Shown in pieces: positions 1 to 11,461 of a stretch of DNA of 64,000 bases (the stretch's first letter is position 1; each line of letters starts with the position of its first letter). This DNA is from Dendrocalamus latiflorus (lineage: Eukaryota > Streptophyta > Magnoliopsida > Poales > Poaceae). The notes beneath the pieces are model-generated. The model did no database searches and had not been told where the DNA came from. It saw only the letters and a program-made list of their open reading frames with translations. Where the stretch lies: contig CM029666.1 in NCBI GenBank assembly GCA_017311315.1, positions 1,728,871-1,792,870 of the forward strand, given 5' to 3'. Position numbers and translations under genes: made by a program.

Positions 1-618
1 AACCCCATGGCTGCTAGTACCATTTGTACTTCCCCCATAGTAGTAGACTGATCTTGCACTACCACCGTTACATGCTGTAGTTGCAGCGCCAACTTTCTTG
101 TACTGTGGCCGGTGGCCGGCGGAGACGATACCGCCGAAGCCATCCTGCGGCGGGGCGGCCGAGCCGGTTGACCGGCTCCGCATGAGTGGGAACGGCGGGC
201 AGCTGAACCTCCCGGACGCCGACCGCGGCGCCGTCGTCGCCCTTGCGGAATTGACGCTGCTGCTACGTGAGAATGGGGACGTCCAAGACGCCACCCGCTT
301 CTGGCACGCCTGGGGCTTAATGCAGTTGCTGCTTGCCTGATGCTTGCACGGGCTGGGTTTGCCACGTGAGTTGGGAGTGGCCGGTAAGGGCGGCACCGGC
401 AGCAGCTTCCCGTCGGCGAAGAGGCGATCGGCCGGCGCGACGTCGGCGGCCGCCGCATTGGCGAAGTCGAATTCCGGTTCGGGGAGCCGCCGTGACAAGA
501 GCGACGTGTCCGACCGGCCGGGCTGGGCAGGTTGTGCAGCCGGTGGTGGTTTTGCAGCGGCGGCTAGGTTGTGAGAGAAGGAGATCCTTGGGCTGATCAG
601 CTCTGGGGCTTCTTCCAT
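1..618 (-). CDS. DUF1645 family protein, 5' part (runs off the left edge)
   Basis: An open frame on the minus strand runs from an ATG at 618-616 to base 1: exactly 206 codons with no stop, so the 3' end lies outside the window. The N-terminus has ISPRISFSH (residues 8-16), the usual opening of DUF1645 proteins. It is followed by an acidic-aromatic block EFDF, then ADRLFADGKLLP, then a Ser/Arg-rich region with RVASWTSPFSRSSS and LMRSRSTGS, and a YKKVGAA then YYYGGSTNG stretch near the edge. This order matches the DUF1645 family (Arabidopsis AR781-like), whose members are mostly intronless and of unclear biochemical role; some are linked to stress or kinase signalling. The plus-strand open frames here are shadows. 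The first ATG in frame was chosen because it lies directly before the conserved motif. No damage is visible in the part present. Confidence 0.82.
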   Translation of the reverse strand, partial: MEEAPELISPRISFSHNLAAAAKPPPAAQPAQPGRSDTSLLSRRLPEPEFDFANAAAADVAPADRLFADGKLLPVPPLPATPNSRGKPSPCKHQASSNCIKPQACQKRVASWTSPFSRSSSVNSARATTAPRSASGRFSCPPFPLMRSRSTGSAAPPQDGFGGIVSAGHRPQYKKVGAATTACNGGSARSVYYYGGSTNGTSSHGV

Positions 619-2184
619 TGGTGTTGTGTCTGAATTATGAGTGTGTAGATCAGAGAAGAGTGTGGGAGAGGGTGAGAATAGTGAGAACCTGAGAGGCGAA
701 GCATAAATACAGCTGTCTGTCGATGGCCTCAGGCTGGGGCCGTGGTGTACAAATTTCGCATCCGAATTGTGAGGTTGATTCGATCTTACTCGCATCCTGG
801 TCCCTTGGTCGGCCACCTACCTACGTGAATGACATACATCTTTGCCGTTTCTCGTCCATTGGGCATCAAATTTTCGCGATCCAACTTGATCCATAGGCTT
901 GACGTCCCATTTTGCTTTCTACCGAACCGTAACTGTTTCTGGCCAGAATCATTTCACAATTAATTGGCATGCATGGACACAGGGCTTTGGAAAATAATGG
1001 AGATCGTATTGCTAGATTGGTACATCACTGTTCATGCTGTCTGGCGAGGCACCGACAACAAAACCGAGCTAAGCAAGCGCTTGTTGGAACAGAATATGAT
1101 GGGAGGGGTCTTTGTAGTCCCTATCTCAATGAATGAATCCAGCGAAAACACGGGATGGGCACCCCATGTTGGTTTCATTTCATGAACATTTCGATCAAAA
1201 CTTGCAAATCATACTCTCGAGACAGCAAAAAGAACAGAAAACAAAGGGAATCTTCGCCCCTTCCCTTCTTTTTTCCATTAATTGGAGAAAAGGAAGGGAG
1301 TCCTATAAGTTGGGCGCTGCACTGGAGAAAGCGAAACACACTGAAATCTTGTTCGTCTTGCCCCATGCATATAGGTGAAACATCTGTTGGGATTTGGGTA
1401 ACATCCATGGAGGCAACGCCAAGGTAATTCTCCCCAATCGTGTGTTTGCATCAGAATGTAACGTGCCGTGCAACGCATCGTAGATTCAGATTCATAGTTG
1501 CATAAAAGCAATCCAATGGTCGTCTTCCCTCTGGACACACTCAATTATTCATACGTGCCTTCACTTTTTGTGCAATGCTGGACCAGAATGGATTGGAAAT
1601 TATTGTGCAATGCTGTGCACGCAGATGATTTGTTTACATTATATCTTCAAACCTTCCATCTAGCAAGCATGTCTCACTGAAATGTGTAATTCAATTGATT
1701 TGCTGTCGGTCAGCCATATTTAACAATCTTCTTGGTAGATTGATGCAGTAGCACCCATAATACTAGAGCGGATGCGGGATGCTGCTACAGTATAGAAGAG
1801 AGATAAAAAAAAATCTTGTGCTGATGAAGACAAGCAGCCTAGGAGGGAGGCGGTAATGGTCAAAGCGTAGGGGGCATCTGAAACAGGGCCGCCACTGTAT
1901 TCTGGAAAGAAGCATGCATGATCGATGAGAACAAACAGTTGGGCATGTATAGTTATTTAGGCTCTTAGCCAACCTGTTGCTCCTCAGTGCTCACTGTTCC
2001 ACTGACTGGCATCTCCTACAGTCCTACTGCCTTGCCTGGTGTTACACTTCTGTTTGTGTTTGCTTGCTCTGTGGGGGTCCGGTTCCTGGATCTATGGTGG
2101 CTCTTGATATTTTGTAGCCACTCTCCACTGTTTTAATCGGCGAGTATGATATTGTAGAGCCACGTGCACGTGTTGGTCGCTCGG

Positions 2185-2186
<2 letters not shown>
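619..2186. other. Intergenic, no gene seen
   Basis: The first ~150 bases should be 5' leader and promoter of the minus-strand DUF1645 gene. The rest has only short open frames on both strands with no recognisable protein motif, and no clear terminal inverted repeats. Confidence 0.5.
702..709 (-). promoter_or_regulatory. Possible TATA-like element of the DUF1645 gene
   Basis: On the minus strand this reads TATTTATG, about 85 bases upstream of the ATG at 618. The same octamer lies upstream of the DUF1639 gene at 8887. Distance and composition fit a weak plant TATA box, but no transcript data are available. Confidence 0.3.

Positions 2187-2229
<43 letters not shown>
2187..2229. repeat. (TC)n microsatellite
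   Basis: An uninterrupted run of TC dinucleotides, about 21 units. Confidence 0.97.
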
Positions 2230-2230
<1 letters not shown>

Positions 2231-3532
2231 AGAATCATGATGGTCCATATGCTCTTTGGAAGGTTTCATTCTGTGTTGTCATGACTGAATTTGAAAGGAA
2301 AATGGAAGAGTAAATTTCGTAGAACCGTAGCAGCGAGGAGGACTGGAGGACTGCAACGGCAGCGAGCGAGCAGTAAAACGGAACACCACGGCCTTGGCGA
2401 CCCCATGGGTGGCGACGGCGAGACCGGAGGTGGCCTACGGCGGCGTCTACAGCGGCCATTGCGGTGGCGGCGGCGTGCAGGTTGGCAAGCAGCTCGGCGG
2501 CGCGCTCTTGGCCGTCGCCTGGAGAGTCGCCGTCACGACCACCAACAAAGCTGGCTGCTCCATTTCCCTGCAGCCTTCGTCCCTCCATGCCATGCTTGAT
2601 GGTTTGTTGGCTTCACGCATGCTCACCGCTTTGCCAAGCCGCATTGTGCTGTCGTTGTGGCATTGGTCACCTTCTCGTGCAAGCTGAGGTGAGGATGAAC
2701 CCGAGCCCAAGCCATCAGCGTTCAGCGCCGCCACACTACCAACGACGCCTCCACGACCTCATCTCCACATCCCAATCCGGTGGGGAAGAAGACGAAGTCG
2801 CCGGTGCCGCCACTGTAGGCCAACTCCGAGACTGCCGCCGCCATAGAAGGTCTCTGTGGTCGCTGCGTTCCGTTTTCCCACTCGCCAGCTGCCGCCGTGG
2901 TCCCACTCGCCGGTGCCGAGCTCGGCTCGAGCCGTGCATGGCTGCCTCCGCTGCTCCGTCGCTCTGTTCGCTGAGGTGGCGCTTGCATGGCGGTGAGGTG
3001 GTGGTGGTATCCGCGTGGCTTGCCTGATTGCCTCCGTGGCGTCACAGGTGGTACCCCGTAACGGCGCTAGTGAGCTCGTGCGTATGACATGTGCGCGCGC
3101 CTTGTTAGGAGGCCGGCAAGGTGACGGAGGTACAGTTTGGTGAAATTTTGGGTCACTAGAGTTGCAGCTCCATAAAACCAAAAACAAATATTGCAGAAAA
3201 GTGATCATTTTGCCACTAAAGTTGCAGTTGTATGAAATTTACTCAAAACACAAGGAACAATGCTGGGTTCGACTACTTGGGCCAGCTCGTTTAGTGGCCA
3301 ATCCAATCTACCCCCTTTAGGAAGCACCGCATTTTTTCTGAAGAGTTTTAATCGTGCTTTCCGTTGTGTGTTGACTAGCACTAAGCAGTAGCAACATTAC
3401 AAATTTGCAACACTAGTACATGCGTTGCAGACTTGCAGCTGACACACAGGCAGGCGTATTTCTGAGTTGTGAATTCCGCGGTTTACCAAAAAGTTACATA
3501 TGAAATATTAATTAGTCATCACGTTAACGGCT
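2230..3532. other. GC-rich stretch with overlapping open frames; no gene recognised
   Basis: From about 2290 to 3050 the DNA is GC-rich, and frames of 100-190 codons are open on both strands at once, for example 2235-2588 (-) and 2464-3027 (+). None shows a known domain, transit peptide or credible splice structure. Simultaneous openness on both strands is expected from base composition. A captured or decayed gene fragment is possible. The remainder to the tRNA is AT-rich spacer. Confidence 0.35.
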
Positions 3533-3606
3533 GCTTTCGTAGCTCAGTTGGTTAGAGCACCCGTTTAGTAAGCGGGAGGTCTTGAGTTCGACTCTCAACG
3601 AAAGCA
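3533..3606 (+). tRNA. tRNA-Thr (anticodon AGT)
   Basis: The acceptor arm GCTTTCG (3533-3539) pairs with CGAAAGC (3599-3605), and A3606 is the discriminator. The D region GCTCAGTTGGTTAGAGC contains the A box. The anticodon stem CCCGT/GCGGG closes the loop TTAGTAA, which places anticodon AGT at 3567-3569 (read as IGU, decoding ACU/ACC). The T arm TTGAG-TTCGACT-CTCAA contains the B box. There is no intron, and CCA is not encoded, as in nuclear genes. All stems are intact, so it should be functional. The strand is opposite to the candidate gene at 3980-5304. Confidence 0.96.
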
Positions 3607-3611
3607 TTTTT
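3607..3611 (+). terminator. Pol III terminator of tRNA-Thr
   Basis: TTTTT directly follows the discriminator base, and a second T run lies about 15 bases further on. This is the usual RNA polymerase III stop signal. Confidence 0.85.
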
Positions 3612-3979
3612 CGTGCTTTTGTATTTTTTTTTTCGAAACCACTACTATCTGGTTTATTTTGTCCCATGTCACCATTTTCAGACAGTAGAACCGATTCAAA
3701 TGAGCAAATTAAAAGAGAAGTTAAACGGTTGTCAACTGGAAATGAACACAATTGAGCACATTTCCAGACGACATTATTCAAAGAGAAGAGACAATCACAA
3801 TGCAGAAAACTGCAAGCTAACACATTGGCAACCGTCGATCTGGATAGGGCCATTTTGAAGATTAACAAATAAAATGCCCTAAATACCACTAGTTGTCATA
3901 TGAAATTGCACAATTATAGGGGGGCCAGAGCCTACCTTGTCCCCAGTGAAGCTCCGCCAGTGCCATGTAGTGCGCCACA

Positions 3980-5304
3980 CTATCGAGTTGTACTTTGCTG
4001 AATCTTGAACCATACATAGATCGCGCACTGTCACTGACGAACAGAAACAAGAAGGGACTCAGAAACATGCACATCAGAACCCAGAAACCAGCACACCAAC
4101 AATGCGTCAATGCATCAGAAGTAGATGACGCTTACCTTCTGCTGCTGCTCGCCGGACGGACCGGGCTCGGTTCTCCGACCAACGATGTAGAACAGCACGC
4201 ACGAGACCACGCTGAGAGCCAGAGAAGCGCCGAGAATGGCCATAACGCTGAAAATTGTCCCGCTCTCGTCAGGCTCTTCAGGATCACCCAACGCCATCGC
4301 TGATGGCAATGCACATCCGGGTCCCGCGGAGGAAGACAGGTCGCTTGTGGCTTCGAAACGGCTGATTGCTGCCCGTAGCCCCCGAACACGAGCGGCGTGG
4401 TGACTCACATCCCTGATCTTGGAGCCCTCCATGCCCTGCTTGCGCTGGCGTGGGCGCGGACGTTGTCTGCCGTGACGTTCCTCACCCACTCCGGCCTCGG
4501 TTCCGACGAGCCGCGGACCAGAGAAGAGAGAAACCTGTCGAGAACAATGTTACTCCGACGAGCCTTGGCACGGGCTCTAGCCTCGGTTTCCTCGGGTATG
4601 AAGTGGTCAGGGCGGGGCTGCATCCTGCCTCCAGAAGGTAGGCGGTAGGAGGACGAGGACGCCGCAGCATCGTTCACGTCGAAACACGCCTTGGCAGCCG
4701 CCGCATCCAACGCTGGCGAAATCGTCTGATCAGTTGAATCAGAAAGAAATTAATCCAAGAACAAAGCCCTTTGGACTTGAGAACTTACCAGAGCGAATGG
4801 CACTGTGGAGCCCTGACGGCGACGCTGACGGCAATGTGGAGCCGTGGCTGGCAGGGGGTGGTAGATCGCTTGCGGCCTGTGCGCCGGCCGACACGGACTC
4901 CTGCTGCGATGAAGCGCGTTGGGTCGGATTTCTTCCTGCTTCGGGACGGCCGTACGTGATAGGTGGAGGGCGGCGTGGCGTTCGCGGCAGTGGATCGGAA
5001 CTCTGAAAAATTCGTGGTTAGATGAATCAAGAAGGTAACCAAGAACAGAGGAGAACTCCTCGGGTTGGTCTCCTTACCGAAGCAAGGAGCAGCAGTGTCA
5101 TTAATCACCTTGTCGCCTTCGTTTTCGGAGCTACCCGACGCGGCTCCATGAACACCATTGCCCACCGCCGCGACTCCCTCCGACTCCGGCAAAGGTTCCT
5201 GCTCCAACGAACAAAGAAGAAAGTCGAGAACAGAGCACTTCCAGTTGGTCGACACCTCAAGCGGATCATCACTCACCTCAAGATCTTCAATCTCGGTACT
5301 CCCC
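3980..5304 (-). CDS. Unrecognised multi-exon gene, one C-terminal transmembrane segment; 5' end cut by a copia LTR
   Basis: Five coding blocks can be joined on the minus strand. Exon 1 is 5304 to 5102-5078 (donor ambiguous: GTGATT or GTAAGG). Exon 2 is 5002-4789, Ser/Pro-rich, ending at donor GTAAGT. Exon 3 is 4712-4409, with FDVNDAAASSSSYRLPSGGR and an Arg-rich helix-like stretch, donor GTGAGT. Exon 4 runs from about 4343 to 4136, donor GTAAGC. Exon 5 is 3997-3980 (QSTTR, stop). Phases agree from exon 2 onward. Exon 4 carries one hydrophobic stretch, TIFSVMAILGASLALSVVSC, followed by VGRR and a short basic tail, as in a tail-anchored or single-pass protein. Exon 1 stays open without ATG up to the LTR junction at 5304, so the true start is lost or lies elsewhere. 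I do not recognise the family. It may be a truncated pseudogene; the short introns (65-138 nt) fit grass genes. Confidence 0.42.
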
Positions 5305-5653
5305 TGTTGGATATGTCTTGTGCATGATTGTAGCCGTGTGTATGGTCATAATCGTAATCATGTGACTTCCTTCTTTCTTGATTTTCTTTAGAGTTAATTA
5401 TATTTAGACAAGCGCATGACCATATCTTCCGGTTATGCGCAGTTAAACTCGACGCTTCGCACGGGAGCAGGCCATAGTGGCGTCACGTACAGGCTATTCG
5501 TTCGTGGCGCAAGTCTAAGAGACCACTCAGGCCACATTCTGTATATAGAGTCTTATAAATTCAGCAATACAAGGAGAAAATAATGCCACCTCGTAGCACA
5601 AATCTTGTTGTTCTTTGTGTTCGAGTGTGTTCATAATTTGAATTTTTCTAACA
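5305..5653 (+). mobile_element. Copia-type LTR (5' LTR of a truncated element)
   Basis: It starts TGTTGGATATG and ends TTTCTAACA, so the ends are TGTT...AACA as in LTRs. TTTGGTATCAGAAC follows immediately (5654-5667). It contains the initiator tRNA-Met primer-binding core TGGTATCAGA, typical of copia elements. A TATA-like TATATAGAGTCTTATAAAT lies inside. No second copy of this LTR was found downstream, so the 3' half is missing. The left edge abuts the coding frame of the minus-strand gene at 5304. Confidence 0.85.
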
Positions 5654-5655
5654 TT

Positions 5656-5667
5656 TGGTATCAGAAC
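5656..5667 (+). other. Primer-binding site (tRNA-iMet type)
   Basis: TGGTATCAGAAC lies 3 bases after the LTR end. It differs from the common TGGTATCAGAGC at one base. It fixes element orientation as plus and supports copia membership. Confidence 0.8.
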
Positions 5668-5846
5668 TGCGTTGACAGTCCAAGGCTCCAAGCGCAGCTA
5701 TGTCGTCGTTGCGGGCTCTGGCTTGTGAGCAATCAAGGACTCCTCTGTGGCGAGGCCATCCTCGCTCAACGACACCTCTTTCGCGTCGACCATGGCACCA
5801 TGATGACGGATCGTTGTCCAGTGCATAGTTAAGGAGGCGTCGGGCT

Positions 5847-6652
5847 CGGTGGTATACCACATGGATGTCAAGTCAGCATTCTTGAACGGTGACCTCCAGG
5901 GGGAGGTGTACATTGCACAGCCGTCCGACTTCATCGATAGAAAGCATAAGAATAAGGTGTTGCGTCTCCACAAGGTACTCTACGATCTCCACCGAGCACC
6001 GCGTGCCTGGAACGCAAAGTTGGATGCCACTTTGCTCTCACTCGGACTTTATCGCAACATCTCCAAGCACAGAGTGTACGTGCGAAGTGAAGGTGGAAGT
6101 CAGTTGATCATGGGTGTCTACGTCAATGACTTAATTATCACCAATGGCAACACTAGTGGCATCCACGAGTTTAAGGGAGAGATGAAGAGCCTGTTCCGGA
6201 TGAGTGATTTGGGGGCGCTCAAGTACTATCTCGGCATCTAGGTGCACCAGAGCCCGAATGACATCAAACTCAGGCAATCCGCCTACATGCTGAAGATTTT
6301 GGAGAAGGTTGGGCTGGAGGACTGCAACCCTTGCCAAACTCCAATGGAGGAAGGCCTCAAGCTCAGCAAATCGAGCTCATCCCCAATGGTCAATGCTACT
6401 CTCTACCGGAGTCTAGCCGGGAGCCTCCGGTACCTCGTTGACACCTGGCCGGACCTGGCCTACTCAATAGGCTACGTCAGCTGTTTCATGGAGATGCCAC
6501 GCGAAGAGTACCTAGTCGATGTCAAGCACATACTGCGCTATGTTGCAGGGACAAGAACATGTGGTATTTTCTACGCGGCTAGGAAGAAGAAGAGCGCACG
6601 GCTGTGTCTGTTGGGCTACAGCAACAGTGACATCGTTGGTAGCACCAGTTAA
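5847..6652 (+). pseudogene. Copia reverse transcriptase remnant, internally deleted
   Basis: One frame from about 5849 carries MDVKSAFLNG, a YDL block before PRAWN, YVNDLI, LKYYLGI, then TPMEEGLKL, RSLAGSLRYL and GYSNSDIVGS. These are the reverse transcriptase core and the start of the RNase H part of copia polyproteins. A TAG at 6239-6241 interrupts the frame after YYLGI. The catalytic YVDD motif reads YVND, so an active-site aspartate is lost. Gag, protease and integrase are absent: only about 180 bases separate the primer-binding site from the polymerase region, including a short possible gag start at 5700. It is a dead internal-deletion derivative. Confidence 0.9.
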
Positions 6653-8886
6653 CGTGAGTAGGTTGCTGCCGTGACGTTTAGAGTTTGGGTGCACCCAGTT
6701 CACAGGATCGAATGGTGGGTTCTTCACCTTGTTTTGCTTGGAGATTCGCGAAAGGCATCTTGAACTGCCACGGTCGGTCCATGGACATCGTCAGTCGAAC
6801 AAGTGGATGGACAAGATAATGGGGTGGTAGTGGTGTAGCAGGAGGAGTCGTTAATCACACACGTTGGCGTCAGCAACAGGAGTGTGTTACACGTTGGATC
6901 ATTTTCCCTTTTTGTGAGGAGTTGCACGTCGGATTTGATCTTGTGACGAGACGCAAACAGAGCCAACTAAACATGTCGTAGCATTTTTTTTATCGTGTAC
7001 TACACAGTTTCAGCCTTTCACGGGTTGCTCTTGTTTAAGTTTGTAGCGTGATGTGTTAGTAAAGCGAGTGAGGTTACAGAAATCACAACTTCATGTAATT
7101 TTTCCCAAACGCGATGGCAAACAAGAGCGCCAGGACATGTATAACCGGTAACTAGACAGATTCCAGATATACCTGAGTGAGATGATCGGAGTGATCGAAA
7201 AGCTCCGCATCAAAAGGACCTATGACCTCTGTAATTTTTAGAAATACAGGGCGAACTGTGACCTCTGTAATAATCCTATCACGAAAATTGCTTCGTCCGT
7301 TTTTTTTATAAAGAAGAGTTTTGTTAAATATCATCCGGATATTTTCCTTTTAACTATCATACAGATTTAAGACTGTTGGATTAAAGATCCAATGACCATG
7401 AATTCTCCTCTCCCTTGAATTCTGCCCTATCCTACTTGAAAAAAATCCCCCCTTTAAAAAACAAGAGGCTCATTGATCTCTAATCTAATGATAAAAAATT
7501 TAAATAATAATTAGAAAAAAAATCCAGGAAAAACCTACACACTCCCTAAAAAATGCTTGTCACGCAGCCGGCGAGCAAAGCAAGAACCAACAGTGACATC
7601 GCGAAAGCTCCTCTTGGTGCCTTGCATGGCGTGGCTAGGGTTTTTGGGTGGGATCCACATGTCGGTCACAAAACTGACAGACAGGCGGTCGCGAGCAGCC
7701 ACACAACGACTCGTCCGGCGGCGAGCGGTCACGTGACGGCCGTACCCTCAGAACATTCAAACCTAGGAAAGGAGTAATAAGACAGGGACGCAGCTCTGCT
7801 CACGACACATCGTACTGACATGTGGGGCTCAGACCTATGACCCACATGGCAGCTACTATGTAGTCCATACCCCACCTCTCCGTTCGGTCAACCTGATCCC
7901 GTGCTCTCACTTGGGAAGGCGACCACGACAGAAAGGGAACGAACGCACGCTCTAAACAGATGCTGACTTGTGGGGCCCAACCTTGTGGTGGCTCCCCTGG
8001 CCCCCGTGTCAGTTGTTGGTAGAGCCGGTTGTGTGGACGTGCAGGTGGGTTGTGTGCGCGCTCGCAAAATGGATCCGGCTGCGCTGCGTTGCGTGTCAGC
8101 GTGCGGCAGCCAGAGCCAGCCCAGGTAGTAGTATCTTTTTCCTTGCTCTTTTTGCCTACAAGACCTTGCTACTTTGCGACAATAATTAAGGACCCTCCTG
8201 CCCCCCGGGCCAAAACTCACTCCAAATAACCATATCGCGTCCTTTTGTATTACCCTACATACTTAACAGCATACACTGCTCAAATGCTGTAACTTCCAAA
8301 GGAAATCTTCCAAATGGAATAATTAGATGCTCCCCTGATCCTGTTTTTTTTAGATTTTGACTTTTGATTTCTTCAAAAATGAAAATAAATGAAATGATTT
8401 TTTAAAACAGATTTTTTCAAATGACTTCTTAAACTAAAAACCGTGTGTGTCATCCGTTGCCGTCTCAAAAAGTACAGATAAAAACCACTAGTCACGGTCC
8501 AAAAGAACAAGGTAATAGTCTCACCCAGCATAAACAAAATTCGATGCAATTGAATGCACGTGGAATCTCGTTAAAAAAATATTTTTTTCGACCATATGAT
8601 TCAAATTGGACAGCATAAACTTAGAACAGCCTAGATCTAAAGGCAAAATATCTTCCTCCAGTGACAACCTCTATCAAAAACGAACACTGCCAAATTAAGA
8701 ACTACAAGGTGTTGCATGCAAATGAAACACCGCACTTCAGCCATGAAGATGCAGTTGCGGAATGCCATTTAATTACCCCCGTCCACATCACCAGCAAACA
8801 CACACCTTGCCTCCAAAAATCCAAGAGAAATAGAAAAAAAAAACCCTCTATAATTCGCCACGCCAACGCACGCCGCGCGCCCCCAA
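6653..8886. other. Intergenic, no gene seen
   Basis: No 3' LTR for the copia element was found. The 7540-8220 part is GC-richer with short open frames on both strands but no recognisable domain; together with 8225-8886 it is probably upstream DNA of the DUF1639 gene. Short A/T tracts are common. Confidence 0.4.
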
Positions 8887-8894
8887 TATTTATG
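8887..8894 (+). promoter_or_regulatory. Possible TATA box of the DUF1639 gene
   Basis: TATTTATG preceded by CAA lies 208 bases upstream of the chosen ATG (9102), at the change from GC-rich to pyrimidine-rich leader sequence. An ATG inside the box at 8892 opens the same frame but would give a long N-terminus without family similarity, so it was not used as the start. Confidence 0.4.
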
Positions 8895-9101
8895 CATCAG
8901 CAACAACTACTATTCCATCCATTTTTCATTTACGCCACACTTCCATCGCCGAAGCACACCTCTAAGACCGCTTCCCCTCCTCACCACGTCCCTCCCAACC
9001 ACGCCCTCACCTTCCTCCTCCTGTCGCCGCCGCCACAGCCCTCGAAGGAGCCCGAGATTACGACCGTGTCCGCGTACGTCGTCGCGACGTCGCCCGCGGT
9101 C

Positions 9102-9818
9102 ATGGTGATCTCGGCCGAGCCGCCACCGGCTCCTCCGCCGGATCCCGTCGCCGACGGCTCGGTGGCAGCGGCCGTGGAGGCGGCGTCGAACGCTCGCCAG
9201 GCCGCAGCGCTGTCGTCGTTCCCGTCTCTCAAGACGTGGGGGGGCCACCGCGTCCTGCGGTGCTCCCACGTCAACCGCGCAGGCGACGCCATCACGACCA
9301 CCGCCAGGCGCTCCCCGGAGCAGCTCGATGAGGTCAGGGAGAAGCTCCTGCTCCGTCTCCGCGAGGTGGCGGCCGGGAGCGACGCAGGCGCAGCCGACGC
9401 GAAAGCGGCCGCCGCCCCGGCGGTGTCGGTGTCTTTGCGGCCGTGGAGGCTGCGCACTCGACGTCGCCCCGCGGTGCCCCTTGTGGCTAGCACGTCGCCG
9501 CCGCCCGAGAGGAGGGCGGCCAGGGCCCGCGCGGAGGCTCTCCACAGGCCGCGGTTCTCGGTGACGCTCACCAGCGAGGAGATCGAGGAGGACATCTACG
9601 CCGTCACCGGCGCGCGCCCGCGCCGCCGCCCTCGGCGGCGGCCCCGCCCCGTGCAGAAGCAGCTCGATGTGAGTTCCGTCTCTCTTTCTTCCCTTACACT
9701 TCAACCCCCAGGGACCCGTTTGTAATTTCGTAGAACATGTCATCCCCAGCTGCTATTTCCCGGTGCGTGGCTATCGGAGATCACCGTCGAGTCTTACCGG
9801 GTGCCGGAGGATCGGTGA
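9102..9818 (+). CDS. DUF1639 family protein, two exons, intact
   Basis: Exon 1 is 9102-9668 (189 codons). An 81-nt intron, 9669-9749, starts GTGAGT and ends CCCCAG. Exon 2 is 9750-9818, ending in TGA, for a total of 211 residues. Near residues 41-53, SLKTWGGHRVLRC matches the conserved WG-HR-LRC block of the family. At the end of exon 1, RFSVTLTSEEIEEDIYAVTG is the DUF1639 signature, then an Arg/Pro-rich linker and VQKQLD; splicing adds LLFPGAWLSEITVESYRVPE, the expected C-terminus. The good match on both sides of the intron confirms the splice. The function of DUF1639 proteins is not established. The ATG at 9102 has a favourable context (GGTCATGG). The frame also extends 147 codons upstream without a stop, but that part is taken as leader. 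Confidence 0.9.
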
Positions 9819-11461
9819 GCTTACCGGGCTCCGGCTGCCGGATCCGACAAGCGCCGACGCCGTCGACTCGACTAGTAGTAAGCAAGAAGCCGAAACGCAA
9901 ATTTGCCAATCACAATCCATTGTGTGATTAATTCTTCACTTGCTCCTCCCTGCTCAGTTGATGTTGTTATTATCAGCTATCAATCAATCAATTGATCAAA
10001 TAGCACTGTGGTAGGTAGTACTGTAACTAGTGGAATGGCTAGGCGTATGTGCACCCACCCGTCAGTGTTCAAGTTCCAAGTGTGATTGTTTAGTAAGAAA
10101 GCTTGTGTTCGCTCTCCGTCAGATAGTTCTTTGTAGACTTTGATAAATTCTAAATGTATGTATAGGACATATGCATGCATGTGTGGATAGTACGACCGTG
10201 ATGCGTTGAATGTGTGCCTCTGTTAAACCTCTCAAAAGTAGGTACGTTCTCATTAGCAAAGGACGTAATCAAGTGCTAGTAGTGGTAATTGTCCTTGATG
10301 GTGCATTTGTTAACATCTCAATTGCAATGTTAAAGCTACGTTCCTTCCATTGACAGTGAGTTCCTTCTCCATTGCACTGCTGCTGTGCTTCTGCTTCGTA
10401 CTCAAAACGGCAAAGACTAACACGTAGACAGGTTCATCACAAAAATCACGACGTTGATAACACGGTACTAGTATTACTCCTCATAACAAATGTTTTTTTT
10501 CCTTGCAAGTGATATTAGTCGATTACTAAATTTTTTGAGCAGTTATTTGAGATTTTATTTTGGGTCGCAAACCGGGTGAGCTTTTGCCGGTAACGGCTGG
10601 TGTGGTGTGGGCCACGGCCGGGCCGCATCACGCATGGGCGCACGGCACGGCGCGGCCGGGTCCACCCGCTTTTACTACGAAGAACAATTACAACTGAGTG
10701 TCTGGCACGTGGGTCCCACAATCCCCGGGGAGCCCATCAGTTTTGGAGAACCCTGGCACCGCTTGCCGGTGGGCAGGATCTTTTCGTTGCCTGTTTGTAG
10801 TACCCCCGCGGGGCCGGTCTGTCAGTGAGGCCTGAGTTGCTTGACACATATCTGATAATGGGTGGTCCCGGCCGTGGACCGCCCAAAGTTTGGTGATGCC
10901 GTGCGGTTTGTACTACGCCTCCTCGCAGGCTGGTCGGTCCATGGGCTCGGTCCATGCACATTAGCCGGAGGTTATGCGCTGGGCGCCGTTGTTTTCACGT
11001 GTCAAACGAGTTCTTCTTATGGGTTTGGTTGGGCTTCAATTCATGACCGTGGTTTAACCGACGGTGAAAACTACACCAAAATGTTGAGAAAATAGATTGG
11101 CTTGATTAATGATCCTGGTCCTCTACTGCGCCGGTCGAATTGTAGGCGCGTGCGAGCCGTCTGATTGGCGAGGGATGGTCCAGATCATGCGTGCGACCTT
11201 GACAGTGCACCTAACTGATGGGACAATGCATGCAAATGTTGCTCAAGCAGCCCTAGGCATGGTAGAGGATCCACGTCCCCATTCTTTTGGGTTCGTTGAT
11301 TTTGGATTTTATTCTATACTATAATAACTAGTTTTTAAACAATATATTTTTATAAGACGGAGTCTATAAGTTAATCGTAGTAGATATTGTACTAAATTTA
11401 TCTATAACAGCCAATATCACACTTGAGTATCTCTTTATATTCTCTCTTGCGAATAGCCAAA
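9819..11461. other. Intergenic, no gene seen
   Basis: The DUF1639 3' untranslated region should occupy the start. 10570-11300 is GC-richer with short open frames on both strands and no domain. No terminal inverted repeats were identified. Confidence 0.4.

Noticed and set aside
2235..3027. Overlapping 100-190-codon frames on both strands
   Set aside because: Open on both strands from base composition alone; no recognisable domain or splice structure.
8661..9101. Upstream extension of the DUF1639 frame (147 codons)
   Set aside because: It runs through the likely TATA box and leader, has no family similarity, and changes composition at 9102.
8910..9743. 277-codon minus-strand frame over DUF1639
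   Set aside because: Shadow of the plus-strand coding exon, His/Arg-rich, without domain.
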